A stretch of DNA of 64,000 nucleotides from Pseudonocardia sp. (lineage in GTDB: Bacteria; Actinomycetota; Actinomycetes; Mycobacteriales; Pseudonocardiaceae): contig JAFASX010000049.1 in NCBI GenBank assembly GCA_019244295.1, positions 1-64,000 on the forward strand. The letters run 5' to 3'. The position numbers and the translations under genes are program-made. Shown here one piece after another: positions 17,433 to 27,441 of the stretch; the stretch's first letter is position 1; every line of letters begins with the position of its first letter. Below the pieces are notes generated by a model. It was not told the DNA's origin, made no database searches, and saw only the letters and a program-made list of their open reading frames with translations.

Positions 17433-18662
17433 TCACGGGACCGTTTCTGGCCAATCCAGGATCAACCGGCTGTGTTCCTTACGCAGCTCCCTCACCCCCG
17501 ACACAGCGGCCGATGATCCGGTCGGATACACCCGCAACCGCAGCTCGGCCGCCGACGGCCGCCCGGCCGCCAACCAGCGACCCAGATAATTCACCAGCCG
17601 ATCGGCCAGCTCGCCACCGCCCGGTCCGTAAGGACGCACCGCCACCGGGACACGAGAACCCCGCTTCCTATCACGGCGATCGGAAGACACTAGGGCGGCC
17701 AACCCATCCTCACCCAACAGCACCATCGTGCCGCCGTCCAACCCCGCCGGCAGTAACGACAACTCACCGTAATGTTCGTCCGCCCCGCTCACCAGCAACC
17801 GGAACACATCCGGCTCGCACACCGCCAACCACAGGCCCAATCCGTCCCAGAGATCACCCGCGCTCAACCGAGCACGCGTTGGACGGTCCACTCCCGGCTG
17901 GGCCAGGAACCGCAGCAGGGCATCGACATCGAGTTCACGATCGTCCTCAGTCCCCAACGACAACCCACCAACCCCGAGCGAGCGGCGAGTCTGCGGCCCA
18001 GCCCCCAGTCCACGCATCCGGACGAACCCGCAACTGCGCACCGAGACACTGTGCAGACAGCGTGAGGGTCGGTCCAGCAAGTCCAAAGCCACGGACAGTT
18101 GACTACCCCGCACCGACAACGGCAACAACAACCGCCCGCCAACCGCCAGCTGATCCCACCACGCTGGCTGGACATCCCAGCTACCTACAGTCAGCACAAT
18201 CCGGTCATACGGGGCCAGCTCACGGTAACCGAGCGCTCCGTCCCGGGTCGCCAGCGTGATGCCGTGTATCCCGGCCGAGGCCAGGTGAGCGGCGGCCCCC
18301 GCCACCAGATCCTCGTCGAGGTCCACCGCGACCACCCGGCCCGTCGAGCCGACGATCTCGGCCATCAGCGCCGCGTTGTAGCCGGTACCAGCTCCGACCT
18401 CCAGCACGCTGTGTCCGCGACGCAGCGCGAGCTGCTCTAGCATGATCGCCATCATTGACGGTTGGGACGCCGAGCTGACCGCCACGCCATCCTGCCACTT
18501 AATCGCAATAGCTTCGTCGTGGTAGGCCCGCTCAATCGGAATACCGGGTAAGAACAGATGCCTTGGCACCGCCCGAAATGCCCGCTCAACGGCGGGCGAG
18601 CGGATTCGGCCGCCAGCCACCAACCTGGCCACCATGCCTGCCCGCAATTCATCCGCCCGCAC
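17433..18662 (-). CDS. Protein-L-isoaspartate O-methyltransferase-like protein
   Basis: About 409 residues. The N-terminal half is a PCMT-type methyltransferase: LVAGGRIRSPAVERAFRAVP, AYHDEAIAIK, SSASQPSMMAIMLEQL, the SAM-binding VLEVGAGTGYNAALMAEIVG and PYDRIVLTVGSWDV. The C-terminal half is an actinobacterial extension with no motif that I recognise. Family members repair isoaspartate or act as lanthipeptide or other peptide methyltransferases. The start is uncertain: the longest frame begins at TTG 18773 without a ribosome site; GGAGG lies 6 nt before CTG 18671, and GTG 18662 follows. GTG is given here. The stop abuts the region upstream of proA. Confidence 0.85.
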   Translation of the reverse strand: MRADELRAGMVARLVAGGRIRSPAVERAFRAVPRHLFLPGIPIERAYHDEAIAIKWQDGVAVSSASQPSMMAIMLEQLALRRGHSVLEVGAGTGYNAALMAEIVGSTGRVVAVDLDEDLVAGAAAHLASAGIHGITLATRDGALGYRELAPYDRIVLTVGSWDVQPAWWDQLAVGGRLLLPLSVRGSQLSVALDLLDRPSRCLHSVSVRSCGFVRMRGLGAGPQTRRSLGVGGLSLGTEDDRELDVDALLRFLAQPGVDRPTRARLSAGDLWDGLGLWLAVCEPDVFRLLVSGADEHYGELSLLPAGLDGGTMVLLGEDGLAALVSSDRRDRKRGSRVPVAVRPYGPGGGELADRLVNYLGRWLAAGRPSAAELRLRVYPTGSSAAVSGVRELRKEHSRLILDWPETVP

Positions 18663-18809
18663 TCGGACCAGTCTTGACCTCCCCTCCAGCGCCGTCCAGG
18701 CCAAGCACCGTCCGCCACAGGCAGGGTGTCCGGAGAGTAACCACAACATCAACTCGACGGAAACCAGGGCCAAGTAAACCGTGTCTTAACCTGTGACAGG
18801 ATAGCTGCC

Positions 18810-19424
18810 ATGGCGGACACCCAGCGCGCCCAAACGGAGGCGCGGACAGCCTCGATGAAGACTGTCCACACGATAAAGATCACATTACGCAGCTCACGTC
18901 CGCCCATCTGGCGCCGGCTGGAGGTTCCCTCGCGCATGAGCTTGGACCAGTTACACGACATCATCCAAGTGAGTTTTGGCTGGGGAAACTATCACATGTG
19001 GGACTTCGAAACCGCCATGGGGCGGTATGGTGAAGCTGATCCGGATCTGGAGATTCTCAGCGCGGCGTCGCGGACGCTGGACGACGTTCTACCGAGCGTG
19101 GGCGACCGGCTGCGGTACACCTACGATTTCGGCGACTCCTGGGAACACGACGTCCTCGTCGAAGCCATCAGCCCAGCGTCGCCGGGCACTGCCTATCCGC
19201 GATGTGTGACTGGTCGCCGGGCCTGCCCGCCCGAGGATTGCGGCGGCATCTGGGGTTATGTCGAACTGCTGCACGTGCTCGCCGATCCCGGCCATGAAAA
19301 CCACGAACATCGGCTGAGGTGGCTCGGTCTCGACTCAGCGGATCAGTTCGATCCCGAGGCCTTCGACCTCGACCAGACAAACAGGAACCTCGCCGGGCTC
19401 GCCCAGGTCCTGGTCACAGCCTGA
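18810..19424 (+). CDS. Plasmid pRiA4b ORF-3 family protein
   Basis: A 204-residue protein of the pRiA4b ORF-3 family. Typical landmarks are KITLRSSRPPIWRRLEVPS, LDQLHDIIQVSFGW, the HMWDFE block, YTYDFGDSWEHDVLVE, and PPEDCGGIWGYVELL. The family is widespread, often on plasmids or near mobile genes, and has no established biochemical function. It lies on the + strand, divergent from the methyltransferase gene and converging on proB with only 7 bp between stops, interrupting the proA-proB neighbourhood. Confidence 0.9.
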   Translation: MADTQRAQTEARTASMKTVHTIKITLRSSRPPIWRRLEVPSRMSLDQLHDIIQVSFGWGNYHMWDFETAMGRYGEADPDLEILSAASRTLDDVLPSVGDRLRYTYDFGDSWEHDVLVEAISPASPGTAYPRCVTGRRACPPEDCGGIWGYVELLHVLADPGHENHEHRLRWLGLDSADQFDPEAFDLDQTNRNLAGLAQVLVTA

Positions 19425-19431
19425 GTCAGCG

Positions 19432-20592
19432 TCACTGCCCGCCACCTGGTGCCTGGCGCCGCGGCCGGCGGGTGAGCGACAGCGGGACGAGATCGTCGGC
19501 GTGCACCAGCTCCCGGCGGTACTCCGCTGGTAAGTCTCGGGTGCGCCGCCCGATCAGGGCCGGCAGCTCGGCGGCATCGAAAGCGACCACGCCCCTGGCC
19601 ACGACGACCCCGTTGGGTCCAACCAGATCAACGACGTCGCCGGCCACGAAGTCGCCATCAACACCGTGCACGCCGGCAGCCAACAGCGAGCGGCGGCGGC
19701 TGATCACGGCGTCCACCGCTCCGGCATCCAGGTCGAGCCGGCCTCGACTACCGGCGGCGTGCCGCAACCAGAACCGGCGGGCCGACAGCCGTTGCCCGGC
19801 CGCCTGGAACGCCGTGCCTATTTTCGCGCCGTCATGCGCGGTGTCCAACGCCACGGCGGCGTCGGCGGCCGCGGCCAGCAGCACTGGGATACCCGCGCCG
19901 GCGGCCAGGGTCGCCGCGTCCAGCTTGCTAGCCATCCCGCCGCGCCCCAGGCCGGACAACGCCGCCGAGGCCACGTCAACCCCAGCCAGCTCGACCGGAT
20001 CGGTGACCTCGCTGATCAGCCTCGAGTCGGGATCGCGAGGGTCACCGTCGTACAAACCGTCAACGTCGGAGAGCAACAACAGCGCGTCGGCGCCTACCAA
20101 GTGCGCGACCAGCGCGGCCAGCCGATCGTTGTCGCCCACCCGGATCTCGTCGGTGGCCACCGTGTCGTTCTCGTTCACCACAGGCAGGACGCCGAGGGCC
20201 AGCAGCTTGGCGAACGTTCGTTGAGCGTTGCGGTAGTGCGCACGGCGGATAACGTCGTCAGCGGTGAGCAGCACCTGGCCGATCATCAGTCTGTATCGGG
20301 CGAACGACGCCGAGTAGGCATGGGCGAGCTGCAGCTGGCCTACGCTCGCGGCGGCTTGCTGGGTCGCCAGATCGCGAGGACGCTTAGCCAATCCCAACGG
20401 CGCGAGACCGGCGGCGATAGCACCCGAAGAGACCAGAACAACCTGGGTGCCGGCTGCTTGACGGGCGGCCACCGCGTCCACCAGGGCATCCAACCGCGCA
20501 CTGTCCAGCCCACCGTTCAAGCTGGTCAACGACGACGATCCCACCTTGATCACCAGCGTGTTCGCCGCCGCAACCAGGTGGCGGGTAGTCAC
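19432..20592 (-). CDS. proB: Glutamate 5-kinase
   Basis: A 386-residue kinase for the first step of proline synthesis. The amino-acid-kinase domain starts with [12 protein letters not shown] and contains [34 protein letters not shown] and [14 protein letters not shown], followed by [14 protein letters not shown]-terminal PUA domain is present ([20 protein letters not shown]). Its GTG start overlaps the obg stop (GTGA), so the two are coupled, as in mycobacteria. Confidence 0.96.
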   Translation of the reverse strand: MTTRHLVAAANTLVIKVGSSSLTSLNGGLDSARLDALVDAVAARQAAGTQVVLVSSGAIAAGLAPLGLAKRPRDLATQQAAASVGQLQLAHAYSASFARYRLMIGQVLLTADDVIRRAHYRNAQRTFAKLLALGVLPVVNENDTVATDEIRVGDNDRLAALVAHLVGADALLLLSDVDGLYDGDPRDPDSRLISEVTDPVELAGVDVASAALSGLGRGGMASKLDAATLAAGAGIPVLLAAAADAAVALDTAHDGAKIGTAFQAAGQRLSARRFWLRHAAGSRGRLDLDAGAVDAVISRRRSLLAAGVHGVDGDFVAGDVVDLVGPNGVVVARGVVAFDAAELPALIGRRTRDLPAEYRRELVHADDLVPLSLTRRPRRQAPGGGQ

Positions 20593-22085
20593 CCGGGCTC
20601 CACGCCAGCGGTGTCACCGACGGTGTCATCAACCGCATCCGCAACCTCATCAACAGGTTGCCGGCGGGCCAGCTTGGCTGACTTACGCTGAGCGGCGGCA
20701 ATCCGATGGGAGCGGGACAACCGGGGATCGGTGCCTCGGCTGCCCAATACCATGCCTCCCACCGCGGCCAGGCCGGCCGGCGTGGCTGGCTCCCAGTCGA
20801 AGGTCACGTCACCGATGGTCACCGGCGCGCCGGGTACCGCGCCGGCCGCGGCCAGGGCATCCTCCACACCGAGCCGTGCCAGCCGGTCGGCGAGATAGCC
20901 CACGGCCTCGTCGTTGTCGAACTGGGTCTGACGGACCCACCGCCGGGGCCGTTCACCCCGCACCACAAATCCACCGTCCAGCTCGGGATCCGGCTCGACG
21001 CTGAACCCGATGTCATCGACCGCCGCCGGCCGCAGCACAATCCTCGTCGGCTCGGCTTGTGGCTGCGCCGCGCGATAACGAGCCACTTCATCAGCCATCC
21101 GGAACGTCAGCTCACGTAATCCCGCCCGGCTGACGGTGGAGATAGCGAACACGGGCCAACCACGGCCGGACAGCTCCTCGGTGACCAGCTCAGCCAGCTC
21201 GGCGGCTTCCGGGACGTCGACCTTGTTGAGCGCGACGATGCGAGGCCGGGTAGCCAACTCGCCACCCAGCCCTGGCGTGTATCGAGCCAGCTCGGCTTCC
21301 AGGGCGTCGACGTCCGACAGCGGGTCCCGGTCAGGCTCCTGCGTTGCGCAGTCCACGACATGCACCAATACCGCGCAGCGCTCGATATGGCGCAGGAAGT
21401 CCAGCCCGAGACCACGCCCTTCCGCCGCCCCTGGAATCAGACCAGGCACGTCGGCGACTGTGAAGGTCCGCTCGCCCGCGCTGACCACCCCGAGCTGGGG
21501 CACCAACGTGGTGAACGGGTAGTCAGCGATCTTAGGACGGGCCTGCGACAACGCGGCGACCAGCGATGACTTGCCCGCCGAAGGGAAACCGACCAATCCC
21601 ACATCAGCCAGTGAACGCAGCTCCAGCGTCAGCTCGCGCTGCTCGCCGGGCTCGCCGAGCAGCGCGAACCCTGGCGCCTTTCGCGTGGTCGAAGCCAGCG
21701 CCGCGTTACCCAACCCACCTCGGCCACCAGCCGCCGCGACGAACCGGGTGCCGGCGCCGACCAAGTCAGCCAGCTGCTCACCGTTCTCGTCAAACACCAC
21801 CGTGCCATCCGGCACCGCCAGCACCAGATCGGCACCAGCCGCGCCGCTGCGCATGCCGCCTTGGCCCGGTTTGCCGTTGCCGGCACGAGCCTGCTTGCGA
21901 TGGTGGAAGTCGAGCAGGGTGTGCGCCCCCGAATCGACCTCGAAGATCACATCGCCGCCTCGCCCGCCGTTACCGCCATCCGGCCCACCCAGCGGCTTGA
22001 ACTTCTCCCGATGCACCGACGCACACCCGTTGCCGCCGTTGCCGGCGATCACGCGCAGTGTGGTGCGATCGACAAACCGCGACAC
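20589..22085 (-). CDS. obg: GTPase ObgE/CgtA
   Basis: A 498-residue Obg GTPase. Glycine-rich Obg fold at residues 1-158 ([37 protein letters not shown]), G domain with G1 [11 protein letters not shown]3 DVPGL and G4 NKVD, then the OCT domain and a charged C-terminal tail. Obg binds the 50S subunit and couples ribosome assembly to stress signals. GTG 22085 has AGGAGGTCAGC upstream. It follows rpmA and precedes proB in one operon. Confidence 0.96.
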   Translation of the reverse strand: MSRFVDRTTLRVIAGNGGNGCASVHREKFKPLGGPDGGNGGRGGDVIFEVDSGAHTLLDFHHRKQARAGNGKPGQGGMRSGAAGADLVLAVPDGTVVFDENGEQLADLVGAGTRFVAAAGGRGGLGNAALASTTRKAPGFALLGEPGEQRELTLELRSLADVGLVGFPSAGKSSLVAALSQARPKIADYPFTTLVPQLGVVSAGERTFTVADVPGLIPGAAEGRGLGLDFLRHIERCAVLVHVVDCATQEPDRDPLSDVDALEAELARYTPGLGGELATRPRIVALNKVDVPEAAELAELVTEELSGRGWPVFAISTVSRAGLRELTFRMADEVARYRAAQPQAEPTRIVLRPAAVDDIGFSVEPDPELDGGFVVRGERPRRWVRQTQFDNDEAVGYLADRLARLGVEDALAAAGAVPGAPVTIGDVTFDWEPATPAGLAAVGGMVLGSRGTDPRLSRSHRIAAAQRKSAKLARRQPVDEVADAVDDTVGDTAGVEPG

Positions 22086-22162
22086 GAGCGCTGACCTCCT
22101 GGCTATGGCGCGGTGGGTTAGCCCGCCGGCCGAAGTGTGACGCCGTCGCGGCGCCGGCCGGC

Positions 22163-22423
22163 CTAACTTTCCGAGCCCGGCACCACACTGACGAATTTCC
22201 GGCCGCGCCGGCTGCCGAACTCCACCTCGCCCGCGACCAGCGCGAACAGGGTGTCGTCGCTACCTCGGCCGACACCGGCCCCGGGGTGAAACTTAGTACC
22301 GTGCTGGCGGATAAGAATCTCACCAGCATTCACCGTCTGGCCGCCAAACCGCTTCACGCCCAGCCGCTGAGCGTTCGAGTCACGCCCGTTGCGGGAGCTG
22401 GAGGCGCCCTTCTTGTGTGCCAT
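22163..22423 (-). CDS. rpmA: 50S ribosomal protein L27
   Basis: 86 residues, starting [20 protein letters not shown] with the SKGSG-type N-terminus near the peptidyl-transferase centre, and [30 protein letters not shown]. No N-terminal leader like that of Firmicutes L27 is present. Shine-Dalgarno GAAGGAGG precedes the ATG. It lies between rplU and obg. Confidence 0.97.
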   Translation of the reverse strand: MAHKKGASSSRNGRDSNAQRLGVKRFGGQTVNAGEILIRQHGTKFHPGAGVGRGSDDTLFALVAGEVEFGSRRGRKFVSVVPGSES

Positions 22424-22439
22424 CTCGTCGCCTCCTTCG

Positions 22440-22748
22440 CTACTTCGAGATTCCAGTGACCTCGACGCGGGTCAGCCTCTGGCGATGACCCTGCCGCTTG
22501 TGATAGCCGGTCTTGTTCTTGAACTTGTGAATCCGGATCTTGGGACCCTTGGTCTGTTCGACGACGGTACCGGTGACCGAGTAGGCGGCCAACGCCGCCG
22601 CATTGGTGGTCAGCTCCGAGCCATCGACGACCAGTACCGCGGGCAGGCTCACGGTAGCGCCGGGCTCACCGTCGATTTTCTCCACGGTGAGCACGTCACC
22701 GACCGCGACCTTGTACTGTTTACCACCGGTTTTGACGATCGCGTACAT
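22440..22748 (-). CDS. rplU: 50S ribosomal protein L21
   Basis: 102 residues beginning [20 protein letters not shown] and ending with the [18 protein letters not shown] basic tail ([20 protein letters not shown]). L21 binds 23S rRNA domain I. ATG 22748 gives the standard start, with AGGAGT upstream; an 8-residue longer frame from 22772 is not homologous. First gene of rplU-rpmA-obg-proB. Confidence 0.97.
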   Translation of the reverse strand: MYAIVKTGGKQYKVAVGDVLTVEKIDGEPGATVSLPAVLVVDGSELTTNAAALAAYSVTGTVVEQTKGPKIRIHKFKNKTGYHKRQGHRQRLTRVEVTGISK

Positions 22749-22826
22749 CGTTGATGCACTACTCCTAGACATTCGTGGGACTCACCGCGAGACGCTTTCC
22801 TCGACCAGCCGGTGGCGTGTGCGCCA

Positions 22827-22846
22827 GCGTCAGGCCCCGCTGACGC
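22827..22846 (-). other. Hairpin in the rne-rplU gap
   Basis: GCGTCAG (22827-22833) and CTGACGC (22840-22846) are exact complements around a 6-nt loop, 79 bp upstream of the rplU start. No T tract follows on the minus strand. It could separate rne from rplU expression or be part of the rplU leader. The rest of 22749-22887 shows no other feature. Confidence 0.4.
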
Positions 22847-22887
22847 GACTGTCGTCATCTCAGGATACGGGCCCGGGATTCTGGGGG

Positions 22888-25845
22888 TCAAACTGGGTCC
22901 CCGCTGGCCGGTGGGCCGGCCGGCCTGGAGGCCACCCGACGTCGCCGACGGGCCGGCCGGCCAGAGTCCGGCGGGAACGGGTCCGGCGGGAACGGGTCCG
23001 GCTTCGACTCACTCGGCTCCTCGGCCGACTCCACCATCGCCGGCTTGAACAGGGTGAAGCGCTCAGGAGCGGCCGGCAGCCCAGTCTGCCGGGGCAACTC
23101 AGCGGAGGCAGCCGATGTGACTTCGACGCACAACGTGGACGAGACCTGCGGGCTGGCGATGTCGGAGTCGGAGTCGGCGGCCGTCTGTCCAATCGGCGCC
23201 GAGCCGATGCCGTCGCCAGCCGACGACGCTCCGGCCGGCAACTCCGGCACCAGCTCCCCGTGCGGGACAGCCGACATCGGGGAGCTCGGCTCCTGGCCGT
23301 TTGTCTGGTCAATGTAGCCGTTGAGCTGATGTTCTCGACCATTATTCAGCTCATCACGACCAACACCATTTCCGATGCGACGCCGGCTATCGTGTCCTTC
23401 GTCGCCGCGCCCTCGCCGTCTGGCCCCCGCGGGGGAGCCCGGGGACGCGTAATCGGTCTTCGGCTCAATGGGATCAGCCGAGACCAGCACACCGCGTCCC
23501 CGACAATGCTCGCAGGGGATGGAAAATGCTTCGAGTAGTCCCACTCCCACCCGCTTGCGGGTCATCTGCACCAGGCCCAACGAGGTGACCTCAGCAACCT
23601 GATGACGGGTGCGGTCACGACCCAGGCATTCGGTAAGCCGACGCAATACCAGGTCCCGATTCGACTCCAGCACCATGTCGATGAAATCGATGACGATGAT
23701 GCCGCCGATATCCCTCAGCCGCAGCTGACGAACGATTTCCTCAGCCGCCTCGAGATTGTTGCGGGTGACAGTCTCCTCGAGGTTGCCGCCGGAGCCAGTA
23801 AACTTACCAGTGTTTACATCAATGACCGTCATCGCCTCGGTGCGATCAATAACCAGCGTACCGCCCGAAGGTAGCCAAACCTTGCGATCCAGCGCCTTGA
23901 GGAGTTGCTCGTCGATGCGGTACTCGGAAAACACGTCGTTTGTTCCGACGTGGCGATGCAACCGATCGGCGAGTTCCGGCGCCACATAACTGACGTAAGA
24001 CTGCAAGGTGTCCCATGCGTCATCGCCAGCCACTACCAACTCGCTGAAGTCCTCGTTGAACTGATCACGGACCACCTTGATCATGAGGTCGGGTTCCTCA
24101 TAGAGCAACTCAGCCGTCTTCGACCGGTTGTTCCTGGCCGCCTCGGCTTTGGCGCTGACAACCGCCCATTGAGCCTGCAGACGCCGAACGTCGCGCTCCA
24201 GCGCCTCCTGGCTGACACCCTCCGACGCGGTTCGGATGATCACTCCGGCGTCCTCCGGAACGATCGACTTGAGCAGGTCCTTGAGCCGGCGCCGTTCGGT
24301 GTCCGGCAGCTTGCGGCTGATGCCGTGGGTGCCGCCAGCCGGAACGTAAACCAGGAAACGTCCCGGCAGGCTGATCTGGGTAGTCAGCCGCGCACCCTTG
24401 TGCCCGACCGGGTCCTTGGTGACCTGCACAAGAATGCTATCGCCGCTGGACAGCGCCTGCTCGATCCGACGAGCCTTACCGGCTAGGCCCGCCGCGTCCC
24501 AGTCAACCTCGCCGGCGTAGAGCACCGCGTTGCGGCCCCGGCCGATATCGACGAAAGCCGCCTCCATGCTGGGCAGCACGTTCTGTACCCGGCCCAGGTA
24601 CACGTTACCGACCAGCGAGGATCCGCCCAGGCTGGTGACGAAGTGCTCTACTAGCACGCCGTCCTCGAGCACCCCGATCTCGGAGCGCGCACCATGCTGG
24701 CGCACCACCATAGTCCGTTCGACAGCCTCTCGGCGAGCGAGGAATTCCGCCTCGGACAACACCGGCGCCCGACGACGACCGGCATCCCGACCATCGCGGC
24801 GGCGCTGGCGTTTCGCCTCCAAGCGGGTCGAGCCTCGGACTCCTTGGATGCCCTCGTCGCCATTGTCAGGTCGGATCGCTCTTGGCTCGCGGATCTTCGT
24901 GATGGTATTCGGTGGGTCATCGTGGGCGGCACTATCGTCGTTGTCCTCACCGACATCACTGGTGTCACTGACATCAGCGACATCATCGGCGTCACCAACA
25001 TCACCGGCGTCACCGTCCGAGGAACCCCGGCGTCGGCGCCGGCGCCGGCGCCGACGGGTGGTGCTGCCTGGCTCCGTCTCGGCGGCATCGGTCACTTCCT
25101 CATCGTCGGCGTCTTGCTCGGGCTCGCAGCTGGAATCTCCGAGCTCATCGTCGGCGGCATCGAATGACTCATCGGTCTCCGCCGCGGCGCCCTCGTCGTC
25201 CAGACCACGACCACGACCACGACCACGGCGACCCCGACGTCGGCGGCGCCTGGTCTCAGAGCCGTCATCAATCCCGTCAGCGGCACCGTCCTGATCGAAT
25301 AAACCGGCGCCGGGCTCGTCACTGTCCTCGTCAAGATCGACAACCGCCGGCCTTGGTTTAGCCACCGGTCTGGCTACGGGTATGGGCGCCGGAGGCAGGA
25401 ACATGGGGCTGGGCACGGCGAACAGTGGCAGCGGTGAGCCGAGCGACTGAGCGCCCACCTCTTCATGAGCCACATCGGCTTCATCAGCATCACCAGCTTC
25501 ATCGGCCGAGTCTGCCGAGGCGGCTGGATCTTCCGAGTGGGCTAGGCATTCATCAGCGCTGGCGAACAGCGCGGCGCTGACATCGGCGGCCGGCTCCGGC
25601 AACACCTGGCTCGGTTCATCCACGTTCAAGGAATCAATCACCCGCAACGCGGTTTCCCGGTCAACACTGGACTGCGCTCCTCTAGCCGGCGCACCTAACT
25701 CGGCCAGTGTGTCAAGGACTCGTCGGCTGGTCACCGAGATGAGCTTGGCCAGCGCGTGCACGCGCAGCTTCTCAGGCAGCTCCGCTGTCACGGGAACGAG
25801 GCGGTGCCCGCCGGCTTGGCCGGCGGGCACGTCAATATCGGACAT
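22888..25845 (-). CDS. rne: Ribonuclease E/G
   Basis: A 985-residue endoribonuclease, central to mRNA and rRNA processing. The N-terminal 390 residues are a low-complexity region: acidic stretches, a GRRGRGRGRG block and a run of more than ten arginines (RRRRRRRRRRG), and DAGDVGDADDVADVSDTSDV. The catalytic core follows: S1 domain (LVGNVYLGRVQNVLPSMEAA), RNase H-like/5' sensor (EAARNNRSKTAELLYEEPDL), DNase I-like catalytic site (MTVIDVNTGKFTG, IVIDFIDM) and the zinc-link CEHCRGRG. A disordered C-terminal tail completes it. Domain order resembles mycobacterial RNase E, with the disordered arms probably serving as RNA or partner contacts. Shine-Dalgarno AAGGAG precedes ATG. Confidence 0.96.
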   Translation of the reverse strand: MSDIDVPAGQAGGHRLVPVTAELPEKLRVHALAKLISVTSRRVLDTLAELGAPARGAQSSVDRETALRVIDSLNVDEPSQVLPEPAADVSAALFASADECLAHSEDPAASADSADEAGDADEADVAHEEVGAQSLGSPLPLFAVPSPMFLPPAPIPVARPVAKPRPAVVDLDEDSDEPGAGLFDQDGAADGIDDGSETRRRRRRGRRGRGRGRGLDDEGAAAETDESFDAADDELGDSSCEPEQDADDEEVTDAAETEPGSTTRRRRRRRRRRGSSDGDAGDVGDADDVADVSDTSDVGEDNDDSAAHDDPPNTITKIREPRAIRPDNGDEGIQGVRGSTRLEAKRQRRRDGRDAGRRRAPVLSEAEFLARREAVERTMVVRQHGARSEIGVLEDGVLVEHFVTSLGGSSLVGNVYLGRVQNVLPSMEAAFVDIGRGRNAVLYAGEVDWDAAGLAGKARRIEQALSSGDSILVQVTKDPVGHKGARLTTQISLPGRFLVYVPAGGTHGISRKLPDTERRRLKDLLKSIVPEDAGVIIRTASEGVSQEALERDVRRLQAQWAVVSAKAEAARNNRSKTAELLYEEPDLMIKVVRDQFNEDFSELVVAGDDAWDTLQSYVSYVAPELADRLHRHVGTNDVFSEYRIDEQLLKALDRKVWLPSGGTLVIDRTEAMTVIDVNTGKFTGSGGNLEETVTRNNLEAAEEIVRQLRLRDIGGIIVIDFIDMVLESNRDLVLRRLTECLGRDRTRHQVAEVTSLGLVQMTRKRVGVGLLEAFSIPCEHCRGRGVLVSADPIEPKTDYASPGSPAGARRRGRGDEGHDSRRRIGNGVGRDELNNGREHQLNGYIDQTNGQEPSSPMSAVPHGELVPELPAGASSAGDGIGSAPIGQTAADSDSDIASPQVSSTLCVEVTSAASAELPRQTGLPAAPERFTLFKPAMVESAEEPSESKPDPFPPDPFPPDSGRPARRRRRVASRPAGPPASGDPV

Positions 25846-25997
25846 TCAGCTCCTTCGCCTCCGGGCGCCTTCTGTTGAAGTAGGCGGCCGCTCAGAGACC
25901 TAGCTTTGTCTGCCACCCCGACGTTCGGAGGGACAGCAATCCTTGTGACCACGACCCGGCTCGGGCGGCGGGACCTGTCACCAGGACCCCCGCTGAT

Positions 25998-26885
25998 CTA
26001 GCTCGCGGCGTCGTGCTGATCGCTCACCGCCGGTGCGGGCTGCGCACCGGACCACGCCGGCCCGGTCGAGGTGGTCACCCGATCGGCGCCGAACGGGTCA
26101 GCCAGGCGGCCCCGGTCGTCGAGCAGACCCTGGGCCAACCGGGTCGCCATCGGGGGAACCGGAGGCCGCAAGCCTGCGACGGCCACTAGAGCGGCCAACA
26201 CGTCGTCGGGTCGGACGGCAGGAATGGTCTGTCGTACGACTGCAGTCATTATCGCACACCGCGCAGCGTCCGAGTGCCCCACAACGCCGTCAACCCCCGG
26301 TTGGGGGCCATCAACGATCACCTCATTGGTGATCGCCTCATCGAAGGTCACCCTGACGAGCGCGGCACGCACGTCCACCCGCCGCCGTCCATCCTTCGTG
26401 GCACGCTCGACCACGAGCTCGCCGACGGCCATCAGGGCGGTCACCGCGGCCGCGAGCTCATCGGGACGCACACCAGGTAGCTCAAGTCGCCAACGGCTGG
26501 CGTTAATCAGTTCGGCCAAGGCGGGTGCCCCGAGCGGGATCTCGATGGCCTCCAGCACATCGATTCCCTCCGGTAACACAGCGTCCAGCGCCGAGGCGAG
26601 CCCTGGCGGAGCCACCGGGCAGGTCAACCCGATCTCCACGTACTCAGCTTCGCTGGCCGCTCCGGTCGGCGCGGGATTAGCCCAGGAGAGCCGGGGACGC
26701 GGGCTGAACCCGTGCGAGTGGGCAACCGGCAGCGCCGCCCTCCGCACCGCACGTTCGAAGGACCGTGCCACGTCGCGATGCGAAGCGAAGCGCATCCGGC
26801 CCCGTCTGGCAAACCGCACCCGTACTTTGGCCATGGTCGGCGGCGCGGGGTTTGCCGCGACTCCCCGGTCAGATCCGCTCGGCAT
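25998..26885 (-). CDS. TIGR03936 family radical SAM-associated protein (DUF2344)
   Basis: A 295-residue DUF2344 protein: VRVRFARRGRMRFASHRDVA, FERAVRRAALPVAHSHGFSP, PRLSWANP and EYVEIGLT are the landmarks. In many bacteria this domain is fused to, or sits beside, the TIGR03960 radical SAM protein; the function is unknown but proposed to be RNA-related because of links with rne and rplU. Start given at 26885 (GGAGAG 11 nt upstream); ATG 26834 is an alternative that begins at the conserved region. The first overlaps the GNAT gene by 17 bp. The 152 bp to rne hold no gene. Confidence 0.88.
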   Translation of the reverse strand: MPSGSDRGVAANPAPPTMAKVRVRFARRGRMRFASHRDVARSFERAVRRAALPVAHSHGFSPRPRLSWANPAPTGAASEAEYVEIGLTCPVAPPGLASALDAVLPEGIDVLEAIEIPLGAPALAELINASRWRLELPGVRPDELAAAVTALMAVGELVVERATKDGRRRVDVRAALVRVTFDEAITNEVIVDGPQPGVDGVVGHSDAARCAIMTAVVRQTIPAVRPDDVLAALVAVAGLRPPVPPMATRLAQGLLDDRGRLADPFGADRVTTSTGPAWSGAQPAPAVSDQHDAAS

Positions 26886-27441
26886 CCGCTCTCGCTCTCC
26901 GCCGCGCCCCCGGGTCCGCGCTCCGCTCGGCGCCCACCTCGGCGTTCAGCACCAACACCAGCATGCCCTCACCAGCCGAGACGAAACCATGCCGCAGGTA
27001 GAACGCCGCGCTGGACGGCGCCGGGCGCAGCACCAAACGTTGATAGCGACGAGCCTTAGCCTGTTCCATCGCCGCGGTCAACAGCGCGGGGGCGACACCT
27101 CGTTCCGCGTAGGGGGCCATCACAAACGCGTTGCTTACGTATCCCCAGCGACCTGGCCGTCCACCTGGCCGGGGCATGTTGCCGATCTCCACGACGTTCA
27201 GCGAACCGACGGCTGTGTAGCCGCTGCGGTCGGTACCAGCCTCAGCCAGCCAAAACGTCCGGCGTGGAAGCTCCGCGCGCCACCATGCCTCGAACGCCCG
27301 CTCGAACGCGCCTCCGTCCGCCCCGCTGTCGAGCGGTGTGCCAGTGCGCTCGGCCACCCACTGCCAGCGCAACCGAGCCAGCACCGGCAGGTCGCGATCG
27401 TCGGCTACCCGCACGGTGACCGGGGGCAGAGAGTCAGCCAC
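26869..27441 (-). CDS. GNAT family N-acetyltransferase
   Basis: A 190-residue acetyltransferase. The GNAT core is visible in VTVRVADDRDLPVLARLRWQ, WGYVSNAFVMAPYAERGVAPA (motif A, the acetyl-CoA loop), and YQRLVLRPAPSSAAFYLRHGF. The acceptor is unknown. It is placed between the two halves of a radical-SAM pair that are usually adjacent; its GTG start directly follows the TGA of the upstream gene and its end overlaps the downstream one. The last 20 residues are rich in Arg and Ala and not conserved. Confidence 0.85.
   Translation of the reverse strand: MADSLPPVTVRVADDRDLPVLARLRWQWVAERTGTPLDSGADGGAFERAFEAWWRAELPRRTFWLAEAGTDRSGYTAVGSLNVVEIGNMPRPGGRPGRWGYVSNAFVMAPYAERGVAPALLTAAMEQAKARRYQRLVLRPAPSSAAFYLRHGFVSAGEGMLVLVLNAEVGAERSADPGARRRARADAERI

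Noticed and set aside
17030..18259. 409-codon + strand frame opposite proA and the methyltransferase
   Set aside because: Pro/Arg-rich shadow of two well-supported genes.
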